Made by a program: the position numbers and the translations under genes
DNA from: an uncultured Bacteroidales bacterium
Lineage (GTDB): Bacteria > Bacteroidota > Bacteroidia > Bacteroidales > FEN-979
NCBI GenBank assembly: GCA_903926565.1
Contig: CAIYJU010000183.1
Span: 1 to 64,000, forward strand
Length of the DNA stretch: 64,000 nt
Reading direction: 5' to 3'
Notes under the pieces: model-generated
Told to the model about the DNA's origin: nothing
Database searches by the model: none
What the model saw: the letters and a program-made list of their open reading frames with translations, nothing else
Shown here: piece by piece, positions 31,945-40,239 of the stretch
How the letters are laid out: each line of letters opens with the position of its first letter
Numbering within the stretch: the first letter of the stretch is position 1

Positions 31945-33855
31945 ATGAACCTGACCTTTGTTGTTTTTTTAATTCCAATATTTCCGCTTCTGGGATTCCT
32001 GATCCTTGGGATGGGCTTTCGTTCCATCCCCAAAAAAGTCACCTCGATCCTGGGCCCGGGCACGGTGCTTTTATCATTTATCTTCTCCCTCTTTACTTTT
32101 TTCAATGTTCACAATTTCGCTGGTTCACCAACTCAAACGCTCTTTACCTGGATCCACACCGGCTCCCTTCAGATTCCTTTCGCCTTCCTCATAGATCCCC
32201 TGTCGGTATTGATGCTGCTGATCGTTACAGGCGTTGGTTTCCTGATACATGTTTATTCGGTTGGTTACATGAAAGAGGACCCGGGGTACGGCCGGTTCTT
32301 TGCCTACATGAACCTCTTCGTCTTCTTCATGCTGCTGCTTGTTCTTGGCGCCAATTATCCGATCATGTTCATCGGCTGGGAAGGGGTGGGACTCTGTTCC
32401 TATCTCCTCATTGGCTTCTGGTTCAAAAATCATGATTATAACAATGCCGCAAAAAAGGCATTCATCATGAACCGCATCGGAGATCTTGGTTTTCTTCTTG
32501 GAATGTTTTTGATATTCAACACGTTCAGTTCACTTTCGTTTGATCAGGTTTTTCAACAGGCAAAGGCCATGCCGATGGGAGATCCGACAATCATCGCCAT
32601 CACCCTGCTGCTTTTCATCGGGGCGGTCGGAAAGAGTGCGCAGATTCCGCTTTATACCTGGTTGCCCGACGCCATGGCAGGCCCAACACCGGTTTCAGCA
32701 CTCATCCATGCTGCAACCATGGTCACTGCAGGGGTTTACATGATCGCCCGGTCGAATATCCTCTACGTGCTGGCTCCGACAACAATGTCCGTTATCGGAA
32801 TTACAGGACTTGCAACCGCCTTGTTTGCAGCCAGCATTGCGATCTTTCAGAATGACATCAAAAAAGTGCTGGCCTATTCCACCATCAGCCAGCTTGGTTA
32901 TATGTTTGTGGGACTGAGTGTTGGTGCTTTCACCGGTGCCATGTTCCACCTCACCACCCATGCCTTCTTCAAAGCGCTTCTCTTTCTGGGTGCCGGGAGT
33001 GTGATCCATGCACTTGGCGGGGAACAGGATATCCGAAACATGGGCGGACTGCGAAGCAAACTTCCCAAAACTTACTGGACATTTCTCATTGCCACCATTG
33101 CCATAGCAGGAATTCCGCCATTGTCGGGTTTCTTTTCCAAAGATGAAATCCTTTTGCACCTGTTTGAACACTCCTCCCTCCTCTGGATCATTGCCGTAGT
33201 CGGCTCGCTGATGACCGCGTTTTACATGTTCCGCCTGCTTTACCTGACATTTTTCAGAAGTTTCCGAGGAACAGATGAACAAATGCATCATCTCCATGAA
33301 TCACCCAGGGTGATGACCACTCCGCTGATCATCCTTGCCATTCTGGCAGCGTTTGGCGGATTGCTTAACCTGCCGGAAATTTTCAATGGAGGAAACTCGC
33401 TCTCGGGCTTCCTGGCCCCCGTTTTCGCCGATTCGGCTGTCCTGGTTACACCGGAAACCCCGATGTCACTAAGTACCGAATTGTTGCTGATGGGCATCAC
33501 CCTGATAGTTGTACTTGGCATGGTATTCCTTGCATATTTCCGCTTTGTTAAAAATGAACCGGAACTGCTTCCGGATGGCGCCAAACGGCCTTCCCTGGTG
33601 CAGTTAATGATTAATAAATATTATATCGACGAACTGTATGACTATATCATTTCCAAACCGATTCTCTGGCTGTCAAAGGTTTTTCATGAAGTTGTCGAGA
33701 TTCGCTTCATCGACCGCCTCGTGAACGGGGTGGGCAACATGGTTGTTTGGACCGGCAATACCGTTCGTTTCATCCAAACCGGAAATGTAGGTTTTTACAT
33801 GTTCATCATGATTTTGGGGATCATCCTGATCCTTTTTCTTAACATCCTGATCTGA
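31945..33855 (+). CDS. nuoL: NADH-quinone oxidoreductase subunit L
   Basis: The 636-residue antiporter-like subunit has the conserved WEGVGLCSYLLIGFW, the proton-pathway region LYTWLPDAMAGPTPVSALIHAATMVTAGVYMIAR (in parts) and KVLAYSTISQLGYM, then a C-terminal amphipathic arm (about residues 550-600). It is the most distal proton pump of the membrane arm. Length is normal. The ATG at 31945 opens MNLTFVVFLIPIFPLLGF. nuoM starts 3 bp after the stop. Confidence 0.97.
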   Translation: MNLTFVVFLIPIFPLLGFLILGMGFRSIPKKVTSILGPGTVLLSFIFSLFTFFNVHNFAGSPTQTLFTWIHTGSLQIPFAFLIDPLSVLMLLIVTGVGFLIHVYSVGYMKEDPGYGRFFAYMNLFVFFMLLLVLGANYPIMFIGWEGVGLCSYLLIGFWFKNHDYNNAAKKAFIMNRIGDLGFLLGMFLIFNTFSSLSFDQVFQQAKAMPMGDPTIIAITLLLFIGAVGKSAQIPLYTWLPDAMAGPTPVSALIHAATMVTAGVYMIARSNILYVLAPTTMSVIGITGLATALFAASIAIFQNDIKKVLAYSTISQLGYMFVGLSVGAFTGAMFHLTTHAFFKALLFLGAGSVIHALGGEQDIRNMGGLRSKLPKTYWTFLIATIAIAGIPPLSGFFSKDEILLHLFEHSSLLWIIAVVGSLMTAFYMFRLLYLTFFRSFRGTDEQMHHLHESPRVMTTPLIILAILAAFGGLLNLPEIFNGGNSLSGFLAPVFADSAVLVTPETPMSLSTELLLMGITLIVVLGMVFLAYFRFVKNEPELLPDGAKRPSLVQLMINKYYIDELYDYIISKPILWLSKVFHEVVEIRFIDRLVNGVGNMVVWTGNTVRFIQTGNVGFYMFIMILGIILILFLNILI

Positions 33856-33858
33856 CCG

Positions 33859-35307
33859 ATGCTGACAGTTATACTCATATTATTTCCCCTGGCGCTCTCG
33901 CTGATACTGATCTCCGTCAGGCAGGAAAGGGCCATCAGGCAATTGGCGCTGGCTGGCTCTGTTGCTGAATTCGTGCTGGCTGTGGCAGCCTTCATCACCT
34001 ATAAAACTTCATGCCATTGCAATCTGCTGGTGACGGCCGACTGGCTCTCCACACTTGGTGTAAGTCTTAAGTTCGGGATGGATGGCATCAGTTTAATGAT
34101 GGTGATGCTGACTACTTTCCTGGTTCCGGTGATCATTCTCGCAAGTTTCAACCACTCATACAGCAAGCCAGCTGCCTTTTACAGCCTGATTCTATTGATG
34201 GAGATGGCGCTGGTAGGAGTTTTCGTGGCGTTCGACGGACTCGTGTTCTATATTTTCTGGGAACTGGCACTCATCCCGGCCTGGTTTATCTGCGCGGTTT
34301 GGGGAGGAAATGACCGCATACGGATTACATTTAAGTTCTTCATATACACCTTTGTGGGAAGCCTTTTCATGCTGGTGGCCCTGTTATACGTCTATTTCAA
34401 AACGCCGCTTCCCCATTCATTTGACTTTCAATGGCTCTATGCAGCCAGGCTGACACCATCTGAGCAATCATGGATCTTTTTGGCATTTTTTGTAGCGTTT
34501 GCCATTAAAATACCTGTTTTCCCATTTCACACATGGCAACCCGATACATATACCGCGGCTCCTGCCGCAGGAAGCATGCTGCTGGCCGGGATCATGCTGA
34601 AGATGGGCCTGTACGGCATGATACGCTGGCTGATACCGGTTTGTCATAACACAATGCAACAATTTGCCCCGGTCGTGTTGGTCCTTGCTGTAACCGGAAT
34701 TGTTTATGCATCAATTATTGCAATCAGGCAGCAAGACATGAAACGGCTCGTGGCGTATTCATCCATTGCACATGTGGGGTTGATTGCAGCCGGTATCTTT
34801 GTGCTCAATCCTTATGCCATGCAAGGTGCTGTAATTCAAATGGTATCACATGGCGTAAACATCGTCGGGCTCTTCATCGTGATCGACCTGATTGAACAGC
34901 GGACAGGTACCCGGAACATCAGCGACCTCGGTGGAATTGCCCTGAAGGCACCCCGGCTTGCCATCGTCTTCCTGATCATCCTGCTGGGCAGCATTGCCCT
35001 TCCCCTTACCAACGGATTCATCGGAGAATTCCTGCTGCTGCTGGGATTGTTTAAATATTCCATGATTTTTGCCGCCATTGCCGGGCTGACCATCATCTTC
35101 AGTGCAGTTTACATGCTCCGGATGTATCAGCGTACCATGCTTGGCAAGATCAATGAAATCACTGCATTAACAACAGATTTATCATGGCGGGAAATGGCAG
35201 CACTAATTCCGTTGGTTATTATGATCCTGTGGATCGGACTATTCCCGATGTTATTTTTGAACCTGACTGCGGACGATGTAATACAGGTGCTGAATTATTG
35301 CAGGTAA
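33859..35307 (+). CDS. nuoM: NADH-quinone oxidoreductase subunit M
   Basis: The 482-residue antiporter-like subunit has about 14 helices with the conserved FYIFWELALIPAWFICAVWG, PVFPFHTWQPDTYTAAPAAGSMLLAGIMLKMGLYGMIRW (in parts) and KRLVAYSSIAHVGL. It is the middle proton pump. In most operons nuoN follows directly; here a 2.7-kb acyltransferase pair intervenes. Confidence 0.97.
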   Translation: MLTVILILFPLALSLILISVRQERAIRQLALAGSVAEFVLAVAAFITYKTSCHCNLLVTADWLSTLGVSLKFGMDGISLMMVMLTTFLVPVIILASFNHSYSKPAAFYSLILLMEMALVGVFVAFDGLVFYIFWELALIPAWFICAVWGGNDRIRITFKFFIYTFVGSLFMLVALLYVYFKTPLPHSFDFQWLYAARLTPSEQSWIFLAFFVAFAIKIPVFPFHTWQPDTYTAAPAAGSMLLAGIMLKMGLYGMIRWLIPVCHNTMQQFAPVVLVLAVTGIVYASIIAIRQQDMKRLVAYSSIAHVGLIAAGIFVLNPYAMQGAVIQMVSHGVNIVGLFIVIDLIEQRTGTRNISDLGGIALKAPRLAIVFLIILLGSIALPLTNGFIGEFLLLLGLFKYSMIFAAIAGLTIIFSAVYMLRMYQRTMLGKINEITALTTDLSWREMAALIPLVIMILWIGLFPMLFLNLTADDVIQVLNYCR

Positions 35308-35370
35308 GTAAACATGACGTTTTATTTTGATGATGAGATTCCGGAAGTAAACCGGGATTAATGTAAAAAT

Positions 35371-36846
35371 ATGGTTTTCGACAGTCCTGTTTTTCTCTTT
35401 CTCTTTTTTCCGGTATTTGCCGGGGTTTATTTCCTTTCACCGGCAAAACTTAAAAATATCATACTGATTCTGTTCAGCCTGCTGTTTTATTTCTGGGCCG
35501 ACAGATCGCTGGTTCTCATATTGCTTTTGTCGTGTTTAGTCAACTATATTTTCGGATGGATTATCGGAAATGGCTACAAGAGAACAGGACTGGTCACCTC
35601 CGTGATTTTTAACGTTTCCCTTTTGTTCTTCTATAAGTATCTCACTCCGATAATAGATACCGGGATGCTGATGGCAAAAAACAGCATGGCAGAAAAACCT
35701 GGATTTTCATTAGCGGATATTGCAATTCCACTTGGGATCAGTTTTTATACATTCAGGGCTATTTCTTATTCTGCAGATATTTACCGCGGAAAGGTAGAAA
35801 GGAGTCGGAATTTCCTGGAATTCCTGACATATTTTACCCTGTTCCCTTTAATGATTGCCGGACCGATCGTTCGTTATGCAGATATTTGCGGGCAACTGTC
35901 AGCAAGGGTAGTCACGGTTAGGCACCTGACATCAGGCATTGAACGAATTATCATAGGTTTGGCCAAGAAAATCCTGATTGCCGGTACTTTTTCACGGGTT
36001 GCAACCCTTATTTTCGATGCACCGGCCGGGGATGTCTCAACTTTGATGGCATGGACAGGCATTATTGCTTTTGCATTCGAGATATATTATGATTTCTCAG
36101 GCTACACGGATATCGCAATTGGCATTGGAAAGCTTATCGGATTCGATTTTCAGGAAAATTTCAACTACCCGTATGTTTCGAGAAACATTCGTGAATTCTG
36201 GCGCAGATGGCATATTTCATTGTCGGCCTGGCTGCGTGATTATATCTTTCTTCCACTGGCATACATGCTTTCACGCAGGTTGCCCGGGAATAAGTATTTT
36301 CAGGTCAGAACCGAAAATATAATATACCTTATTGTGACAGGAATCACCTTCCTGATTTGCGGATTGTGGCATGGTGCAGGATTGCATTTTGTTGCCTGGG
36401 GAATTTATTTTGCTTTCTTTCTGGTGCTGGAACAGCTTTTTCTCGGCAGAATCCTTAGAAAGTTCTGGGTTCCTCTCCAACATGCCTATACATTACTGGT
36501 TGTAGTCTGCAGCTGGGTTCTTTTCAAATCCGGCGATCTCAGTGAGGCATTTGGCTACTTTGAAAAAATGTTCACATTTTCGCACGGTTTACCTGCATTT
36601 ACAAGCTACCTTGTTTACTTTATTTTTACGGGAGAAACGCTGGCAATTACATTGATTGCCCTGTTACTTGCGACTCCGGCATACCCCCGGTTAAAGGCAG
36701 CAATCTTCTCCCCGGCATTTGAGCACCCGGTTTTCATAAGGGTTACCCGCGTTGCCGGTATCCTGATCCTGGGCGTGCTTTTAATTGTGAGCATTAGTTA
36801 TATGGCTGAAAACACATACAACCCGTTTATTTATATGAGGTTTTAG
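35371..36846 (+). CDS. MBOAT family O-acyltransferase (AlgI/DltB-like)
   Basis: The 491-residue protein has about 10-12 membrane helices, starts MVFDSPVFLFLFFPVFAGVYFL and contains the MBOAT signatures: IPLGISFYTFRAISY, FEIYYDFSGYTDIAIGIGKLIGFDFQENFNYPY (parts), REFWRRWHISLSAWLRDY and the catalytic His in CGLWHGAGLHFVAWG. It should move acetyl groups across the inner membrane for O-acetylation of a polysaccharide, together with the AlgJ/AlgX-like protein encoded 2 bp downstream. The codon use is more AT-rich than in nuoM or nuoN. The pair sits between nuoM and nuoN, which is unusual. Confidence 0.93.
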   Translation: MVFDSPVFLFLFFPVFAGVYFLSPAKLKNIILILFSLLFYFWADRSLVLILLLSCLVNYIFGWIIGNGYKRTGLVTSVIFNVSLLFFYKYLTPIIDTGMLMAKNSMAEKPGFSLADIAIPLGISFYTFRAISYSADIYRGKVERSRNFLEFLTYFTLFPLMIAGPIVRYADICGQLSARVVTVRHLTSGIERIIIGLAKKILIAGTFSRVATLIFDAPAGDVSTLMAWTGIIAFAFEIYYDFSGYTDIAIGIGKLIGFDFQENFNYPYVSRNIREFWRRWHISLSAWLRDYIFLPLAYMLSRRLPGNKYFQVRTENIIYLIVTGITFLICGLWHGAGLHFVAWGIYFAFFLVLEQLFLGRILRKFWVPLQHAYTLLVVVCSWVLFKSGDLSEAFGYFEKMFTFSHGLPAFTSYLVYFIFTGETLAITLIALLLATPAYPRLKAAIFSPAFEHPVFIRVTRVAGILILGVLLIVSISYMAENTYNPFIYMRF

Positions 36847-36848
36847 GA

Positions 36849-37982
36849 ATGATGAAAAATATACGGAGCATCAGTTTTATCAGCGTCATTCTTTTTTTCG
36901 CACTGTTGTGTTTGCCACTCATCGTTAAGATATCAGGGTTGAAGGTTCCTGCCGGGAATTTTGAAAACAGGAAGAAAGAGGCCATGCCTTCCCCTGCGTT
37001 TTCTGATTTCAATCACCTTTACAGGAATATAGATGTGTTTTTCAAGCAATTTGATCGTTATTATGCCGATAATTTCGGGTTGAGGGAGTTGATGCTCAAT
37101 TTGTTTACACAAATCAAGGTTAAGGTTTTCAGAGTCAATCCTTTTCCGCAGAAAGCCGTTGAGGGGGAGAATGGGTGGCTTTTTCTGGGTGATTCATGGT
37201 CGGATGTGATCAAAGAGTCCAAAGGCATCGTTGTTTACAATGACGAAGAGGTCCAAAGGATTGTGGCGAAGGTTCTTCAAATGCAGAGCTATTTTGATCA
37301 AAGGGGCATTAAATTCTATCTTGCTGTTGCACCCGGAAAACTTGGCATATATAGTGAGTATCTTCCGATTGAGAAATCCGGGAAGATGATAAAAATTGAT
37401 CAGGTCAGGGGGGCATTGATGAAGCATGGGATCGGGATAATCGACATGAGGGATGATTTCCAGTCTTACAAGGATTACCAGTTGTATTATCACACCGATA
37501 CCCACTGGAACGGGATCGGAACCTTCTCCGGCTATCAAACGATCATGAAACGATTGGTCAGGGATGGATGTAATGAATTGAAAATACTGAATTTCAGTGA
37601 TTACCGCATCGATACCAGCACCACATTCAGAGGGGGATTGTCTAATATGATACGCAGGGCCGATAAGGAAAAAATGGTGATTCTGAAGCCTCTCTTTAAA
37701 AGCAATGCAACTGCCCGGCAAACAAAACTTGTAATGCCTGAATATATACAGTTGAAGCCCGGGTTGTATGAGTCCCGTCATACAAGTAATGTAAATAACC
37801 TTAAAATACTGGTCTTTCATGATTCGTTTTTTCAATATACGGCTGAATTTTTCAAGGAAGGCTTTGGAGAGACAGTCCTTGTATGGTCGGGGCTGGATTA
37901 TAATATTGTAAATAAGGAACAACCGGATATTGTGATTTACGAGTTGGCAGAGAGGAGTTTAGACATATTACTTGATATTTAA
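36849..37982 (+). CDS. AlgJ/AlgX-like SGNH-type O-acetyltransferase partner
   Basis: The 377-residue protein has an N-terminal membrane anchor (IRSISFISVILFFALLCLPLIV) and an extracytoplasmic domain with GENGWLFLGDSW, FYLAVAPGKLGIYSEYLP, the Asp-His motif YYHTDTHWNGIGTFSGYQ and the serine-containing LVFHDSFFQ. This is the AlgX/AlgJ acetylhydrolase-like pattern (Asp/His plus the Ser of HDSF), so it probably transfers acetyl groups delivered by the MBOAT protein to a periplasmic glycan. It forms a two-gene unit with the preceding gene. The target polymer is unknown; no glycan-synthesis genes lie nearby. Confidence 0.85.
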   Translation: MMKNIRSISFISVILFFALLCLPLIVKISGLKVPAGNFENRKKEAMPSPAFSDFNHLYRNIDVFFKQFDRYYADNFGLRELMLNLFTQIKVKVFRVNPFPQKAVEGENGWLFLGDSWSDVIKESKGIVVYNDEEVQRIVAKVLQMQSYFDQRGIKFYLAVAPGKLGIYSEYLPIEKSGKMIKIDQVRGALMKHGIGIIDMRDDFQSYKDYQLYYHTDTHWNGIGTFSGYQTIMKRLVRDGCNELKILNFSDYRIDTSTTFRGGLSNMIRRADKEKMVILKPLFKSNATARQTKLVMPEYIQLKPGLYESRHTSNVNNLKILVFHDSFFQYTAEFFKEGFGETVLVWSGLDYNIVNKEQPDIVIYELAERSLDILLDI

Positions 37983-38067
37983 TGCCGGTTTTTGTGATTT
38001 TGTGCCGGAATAATCGTGCAGCCATGATCGTAAATGTTTCAATACAATTAAATTTGCAGAGCAGCAT

Positions 38068-38075
38068 TATATTTG
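38068..38075 (+). promoter_or_regulatory. TAnnTTTG promoter element upstream of nuoN
   Basis: TATATTTG 18 bp before the nuoN ATG. It suggests that nuoN, cut off from nuoM by the acyltransferase pair, has its own promoter. The TTG within it (38073) is the alternative start codon of the frame, which is therefore unlikely. Confidence 0.5.
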
Positions 38076-38093
38076 ACTTTTAAAAATGTTTCA

Positions 38094-39470
38094 ATGACTA
38101 CCATCGTTTCGTTAACAATCCTCGGTGTTTTGGTCCTCTTTCTGGGGATCATGAAAAAGCAATCATGGCTTTTGCCGGTGATCCTCCTGGGATTGGTGGT
38201 CTCCATGTTACTCACGGTGCAGGATTGGAATGCATTCAGGAATTATTACCACGACATGATCATTGTCGATAATACATCGGTTGCGTTCAGCATGGTTCTT
38301 GTTTTTTCGGCTTTCCTGATTTTTTCGCTGGCCGCACACTATTATCGGGGTGTTCAGCGGCCCCTTGACGATATTTACGGAGTGATGATCTTTGCCCTGA
38401 CAGGTGCTGTGATGATGACCTCGTATGGTAATCTGATCATGCTTTTCCTTGGAATCGAAACTCTTTCCATCGCACTCTATGTGCTCGCCGGGAGTCACAA
38501 GGAGGCGATTACTTCGAATGAGGCAACCTTGAAATACTTCCTCCTTGGCTCTTTCCTTTCCGGGTTCTTATTATTCGGCATCGCCTTAATTTATGGTTCC
38601 AGCGGATCATTCGATCTGCAGAATATCTCCGTTTACGTTGCCTCCTGTGGCGGAACCTACCCGCCGATGTTCCTTGCAGGACTGTTTTTGCTCATTATCG
38701 GCCTGGCTTTTAAAATTGCCATCGTCCCGTTCCATTTCTGGGCCCCTGATGTGTATGAGGGAACCCCGACTTTGCTTACGGCGTTTATGGCGACAGTGGT
38801 GAAAACAGCCTCGATTGTTGCCATGTTCCGTTTTTTCAGCCACACGTTCCATGGCATTCATGGTGTTTGGGAAACCACCATCTGGGTCATGGCTGCCTTC
38901 ACCATTTTATTGGGAAACCTCACAGGTGTGTATCAGCCCAACCTCAAGCGAATGCTGGCCTATTCGAGCATCAGCCATTCAGGCTACATGCTGCTTGCTG
39001 TCGTGGCCTTCAGTGCGATGTCAAACAATGCACTGCTGCTCTATACATTGTCTTATTCAATTGCCACCATATCGGCATTCGGCATCCTGATCCTCATCCG
39101 TGAGGCTCATGGCAACGACTACTTTACCTCCCTTAACGGGATGGCAAAAACGAATCCGCTTGAGGCATTCTGTCTCACTGTCTCCATGCTTTCTCTCGCG
39201 GGAATTCCGCCATTGGCAGGGTTTATGGCAAAATACTACCTCTTTTCCACAGCGCTTGAACAAGGGTTCGTATGGCTGGTCATAGTTGCTGTAGCCGGAT
39301 CGGCCATCAGTGTGGCCTATTATTTCAGGCCCATCATTGCGATGTATCTTAAAGATTCAGATGGGGTGAAACTCACTGTGGAAACTTCCTATAAAGTCTC
39401 CCTTTTCTTCATGACCATGCTGATTATCCTCACTGGTCTCCTGCCGTTCCTGTTTATCGGGCTCCTGTAG
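38094..39470 (+). CDS. nuoN: NADH-quinone oxidoreductase subunit N
   Basis: From the ATG at 38094 the protein has 458 residues and about 14 helices, with the antiporter-like signatures FLGIETLSIALYVLAGS, IAIVPFHFWAPDVYEGTPTLLTAFMATVVKTAS (parts) and KRMLAYSSISHSGYMLLAVVA. It is the third proton-pumping antiporter-like subunit and completes the 14-subunit set. The ATG is chosen because the TTG at 38073 lies inside a promoter element. Confidence 0.96.
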   Translation: MTTIVSLTILGVLVLFLGIMKKQSWLLPVILLGLVVSMLLTVQDWNAFRNYYHDMIIVDNTSVAFSMVLVFSAFLIFSLAAHYYRGVQRPLDDIYGVMIFALTGAVMMTSYGNLIMLFLGIETLSIALYVLAGSHKEAITSNEATLKYFLLGSFLSGFLLFGIALIYGSSGSFDLQNISVYVASCGGTYPPMFLAGLFLLIIGLAFKIAIVPFHFWAPDVYEGTPTLLTAFMATVVKTASIVAMFRFFSHTFHGIHGVWETTIWVMAAFTILLGNLTGVYQPNLKRMLAYSSISHSGYMLLAVVAFSAMSNNALLLYTLSYSIATISAFGILILIREAHGNDYFTSLNGMAKTNPLEAFCLTVSMLSLAGIPPLAGFMAKYYLFSTALEQGFVWLVIVAVAGSAISVAYYFRPIIAMYLKDSDGVKLTVETSYKVSLFFMTMLIILTGLLPFLFIGLL

Positions 39471-39633
39471 AGAAAACACTTCTGACTGTTCTTCTTTTTT
39501 TTATACAACAAGTCCTGCCATTCAGGGTATAGTCAAACCAAAATTATCAACAATTGAATTTTATGTAGCAAATTGTTTTAATTTCGTTTGTTCAAATTCA
39601 ATATCGATCTCATTTATTAAGTAACTGGTCACC

Positions 39634-39978
39634 ATGGAAATAACAGGAAAAGTCATCAAAATGTTGCCGCTTCAGTCGGGTGAAGGAAAGAATGGAATCT
39701 GGAAAAAACAGGAATTTATTCTCGAAACCAGTGCCCAGGTCCCCCGGAAAATCTGTTTTTCACTCTGGGGTGATAAAATCGACCAGTTTAAAGTAGCCGA
39801 AGGCGACGAGGCAGAAATCTCTTTCGACCTCGAAAGCCGGGAATTCAACAACCGCTGGTACACCGAAGCCAAAGCGTGGAAAATTGCCAAAAAAAGTGCC
39901 GGGCAATCCCTTCCCCCGGAAGCAGAACCTCTGCCGGGCTACTATGAAATGCCATCTGACGACGGGATGCCATTCTGA
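39634..39978 (+). CDS. DUF3127 domain protein
   Basis: The 114-residue protein (MEITGKVIKMLPLQSGEGKN.., WKKQEFILET, FSLWGDKIDQF, SREFNNRWYTEAKAWKI) matches the DUF3127 family of Bacteroidota, small single-domain proteins with an OB-fold-like pattern similar to single-stranded-DNA-binding proteins. The ending (DDGMPF) resembles the acidic tail with terminal aromatic residue of SSB proteins, which in SSB recruits partners. Function is unproven. A TAATTTCG sequence at 39579-39586 may be its -7 element. A tiny lysine-rich ORF and a terminator follow. Confidence 0.85.
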   Translation: MEITGKVIKMLPLQSGEGKNGIWKKQEFILETSAQVPRKICFSLWGDKIDQFKVAEGDEAEISFDLESREFNNRWYTEAKAWKIAKKSAGQSLPPEAEPLPGYYEMPSDDGMPF

Positions 39979-40019
39979 TAAACAATCAACCAAATAAATA
40001 AACCTTAAAACCCTAAGCC

Positions 40020-40121
40020 ATGTCAAAAGGACAAGATCAAAAAAAGGAGGCCAAAAAAGAGCCAACAAAGTCGCTGAAAGAAAAAAGGTTGGAAAAAAAG
40101 GAAAAAAAGGCCAAAAAATAG
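40020..40121 (+). CDS. 33-residue lysine-rich small protein
   Basis: An ATG at 40020 opens 33 codons encoding a protein that is nearly half lysine (MSKGQDQKKEAKKEPTKSLK, then EKRLEKKEKKAKK). It lies 41 bp after the DUF3127 gene and 35 bp before a strong terminator, so it would be on the same transcript. The sequence is clearly non-random and would be a basic helix. It could bind nucleic acid or ribosomes, which is inference only. Short lysine-rich ORFs of this kind are often missed by gene finders. Confidence 0.6.
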   Translation: MSKGQDQKKEAKKEPTKSLKEKRLEKKEKKAKK

Positions 40122-40156
40122 CCGACCTTCAGATTACATTTCATTGTTTTATTGCG

Positions 40157-40196
40157 AACAGTCTGTGTTAAAAAATGTTAACACAGACTGTTTTTG
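40157..40196 (+). terminator. Rho-independent terminator after the DUF3127/small-ORF transcript
   Basis: CAGTCTGTGTTAA (40159-40171), a 6-base loop, then the perfect complement (40178-40190), followed by TTTTTGCTTTT. A 13-15 bp stem with a T-tract. A new promoter follows at 40209. Confidence 0.85.
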
Positions 40197-40208
40197 CTTT
40201 TATTGCCC

Positions 40209-40216
40209 TATCTTTG
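40209..40216 (+). promoter_or_regulatory. TAnnTTTG promoter element of the large T9SS protein
   Basis: TATCTTTG, 23 bp before the ATG at 40240 and just after a terminator. It shows that the frame's upstream start at 40144 cannot be used. Confidence 0.65.
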
Positions 40217-40239
40217 TTATAATCAATCTAAATAACACA

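Noticed and set aside
37194-37922. 242-codon ORF on the minus strand
   Set aside because: Antisense to the AlgJ-like gene, which has an intact catalytic pattern and is in a two-gene unit.
40144-40239. Upstream extension of the large T9SS protein
   Set aside because: It would run through a strong terminator hairpin and the TATCTTTG promoter; a normal signal peptide starts at 40240.
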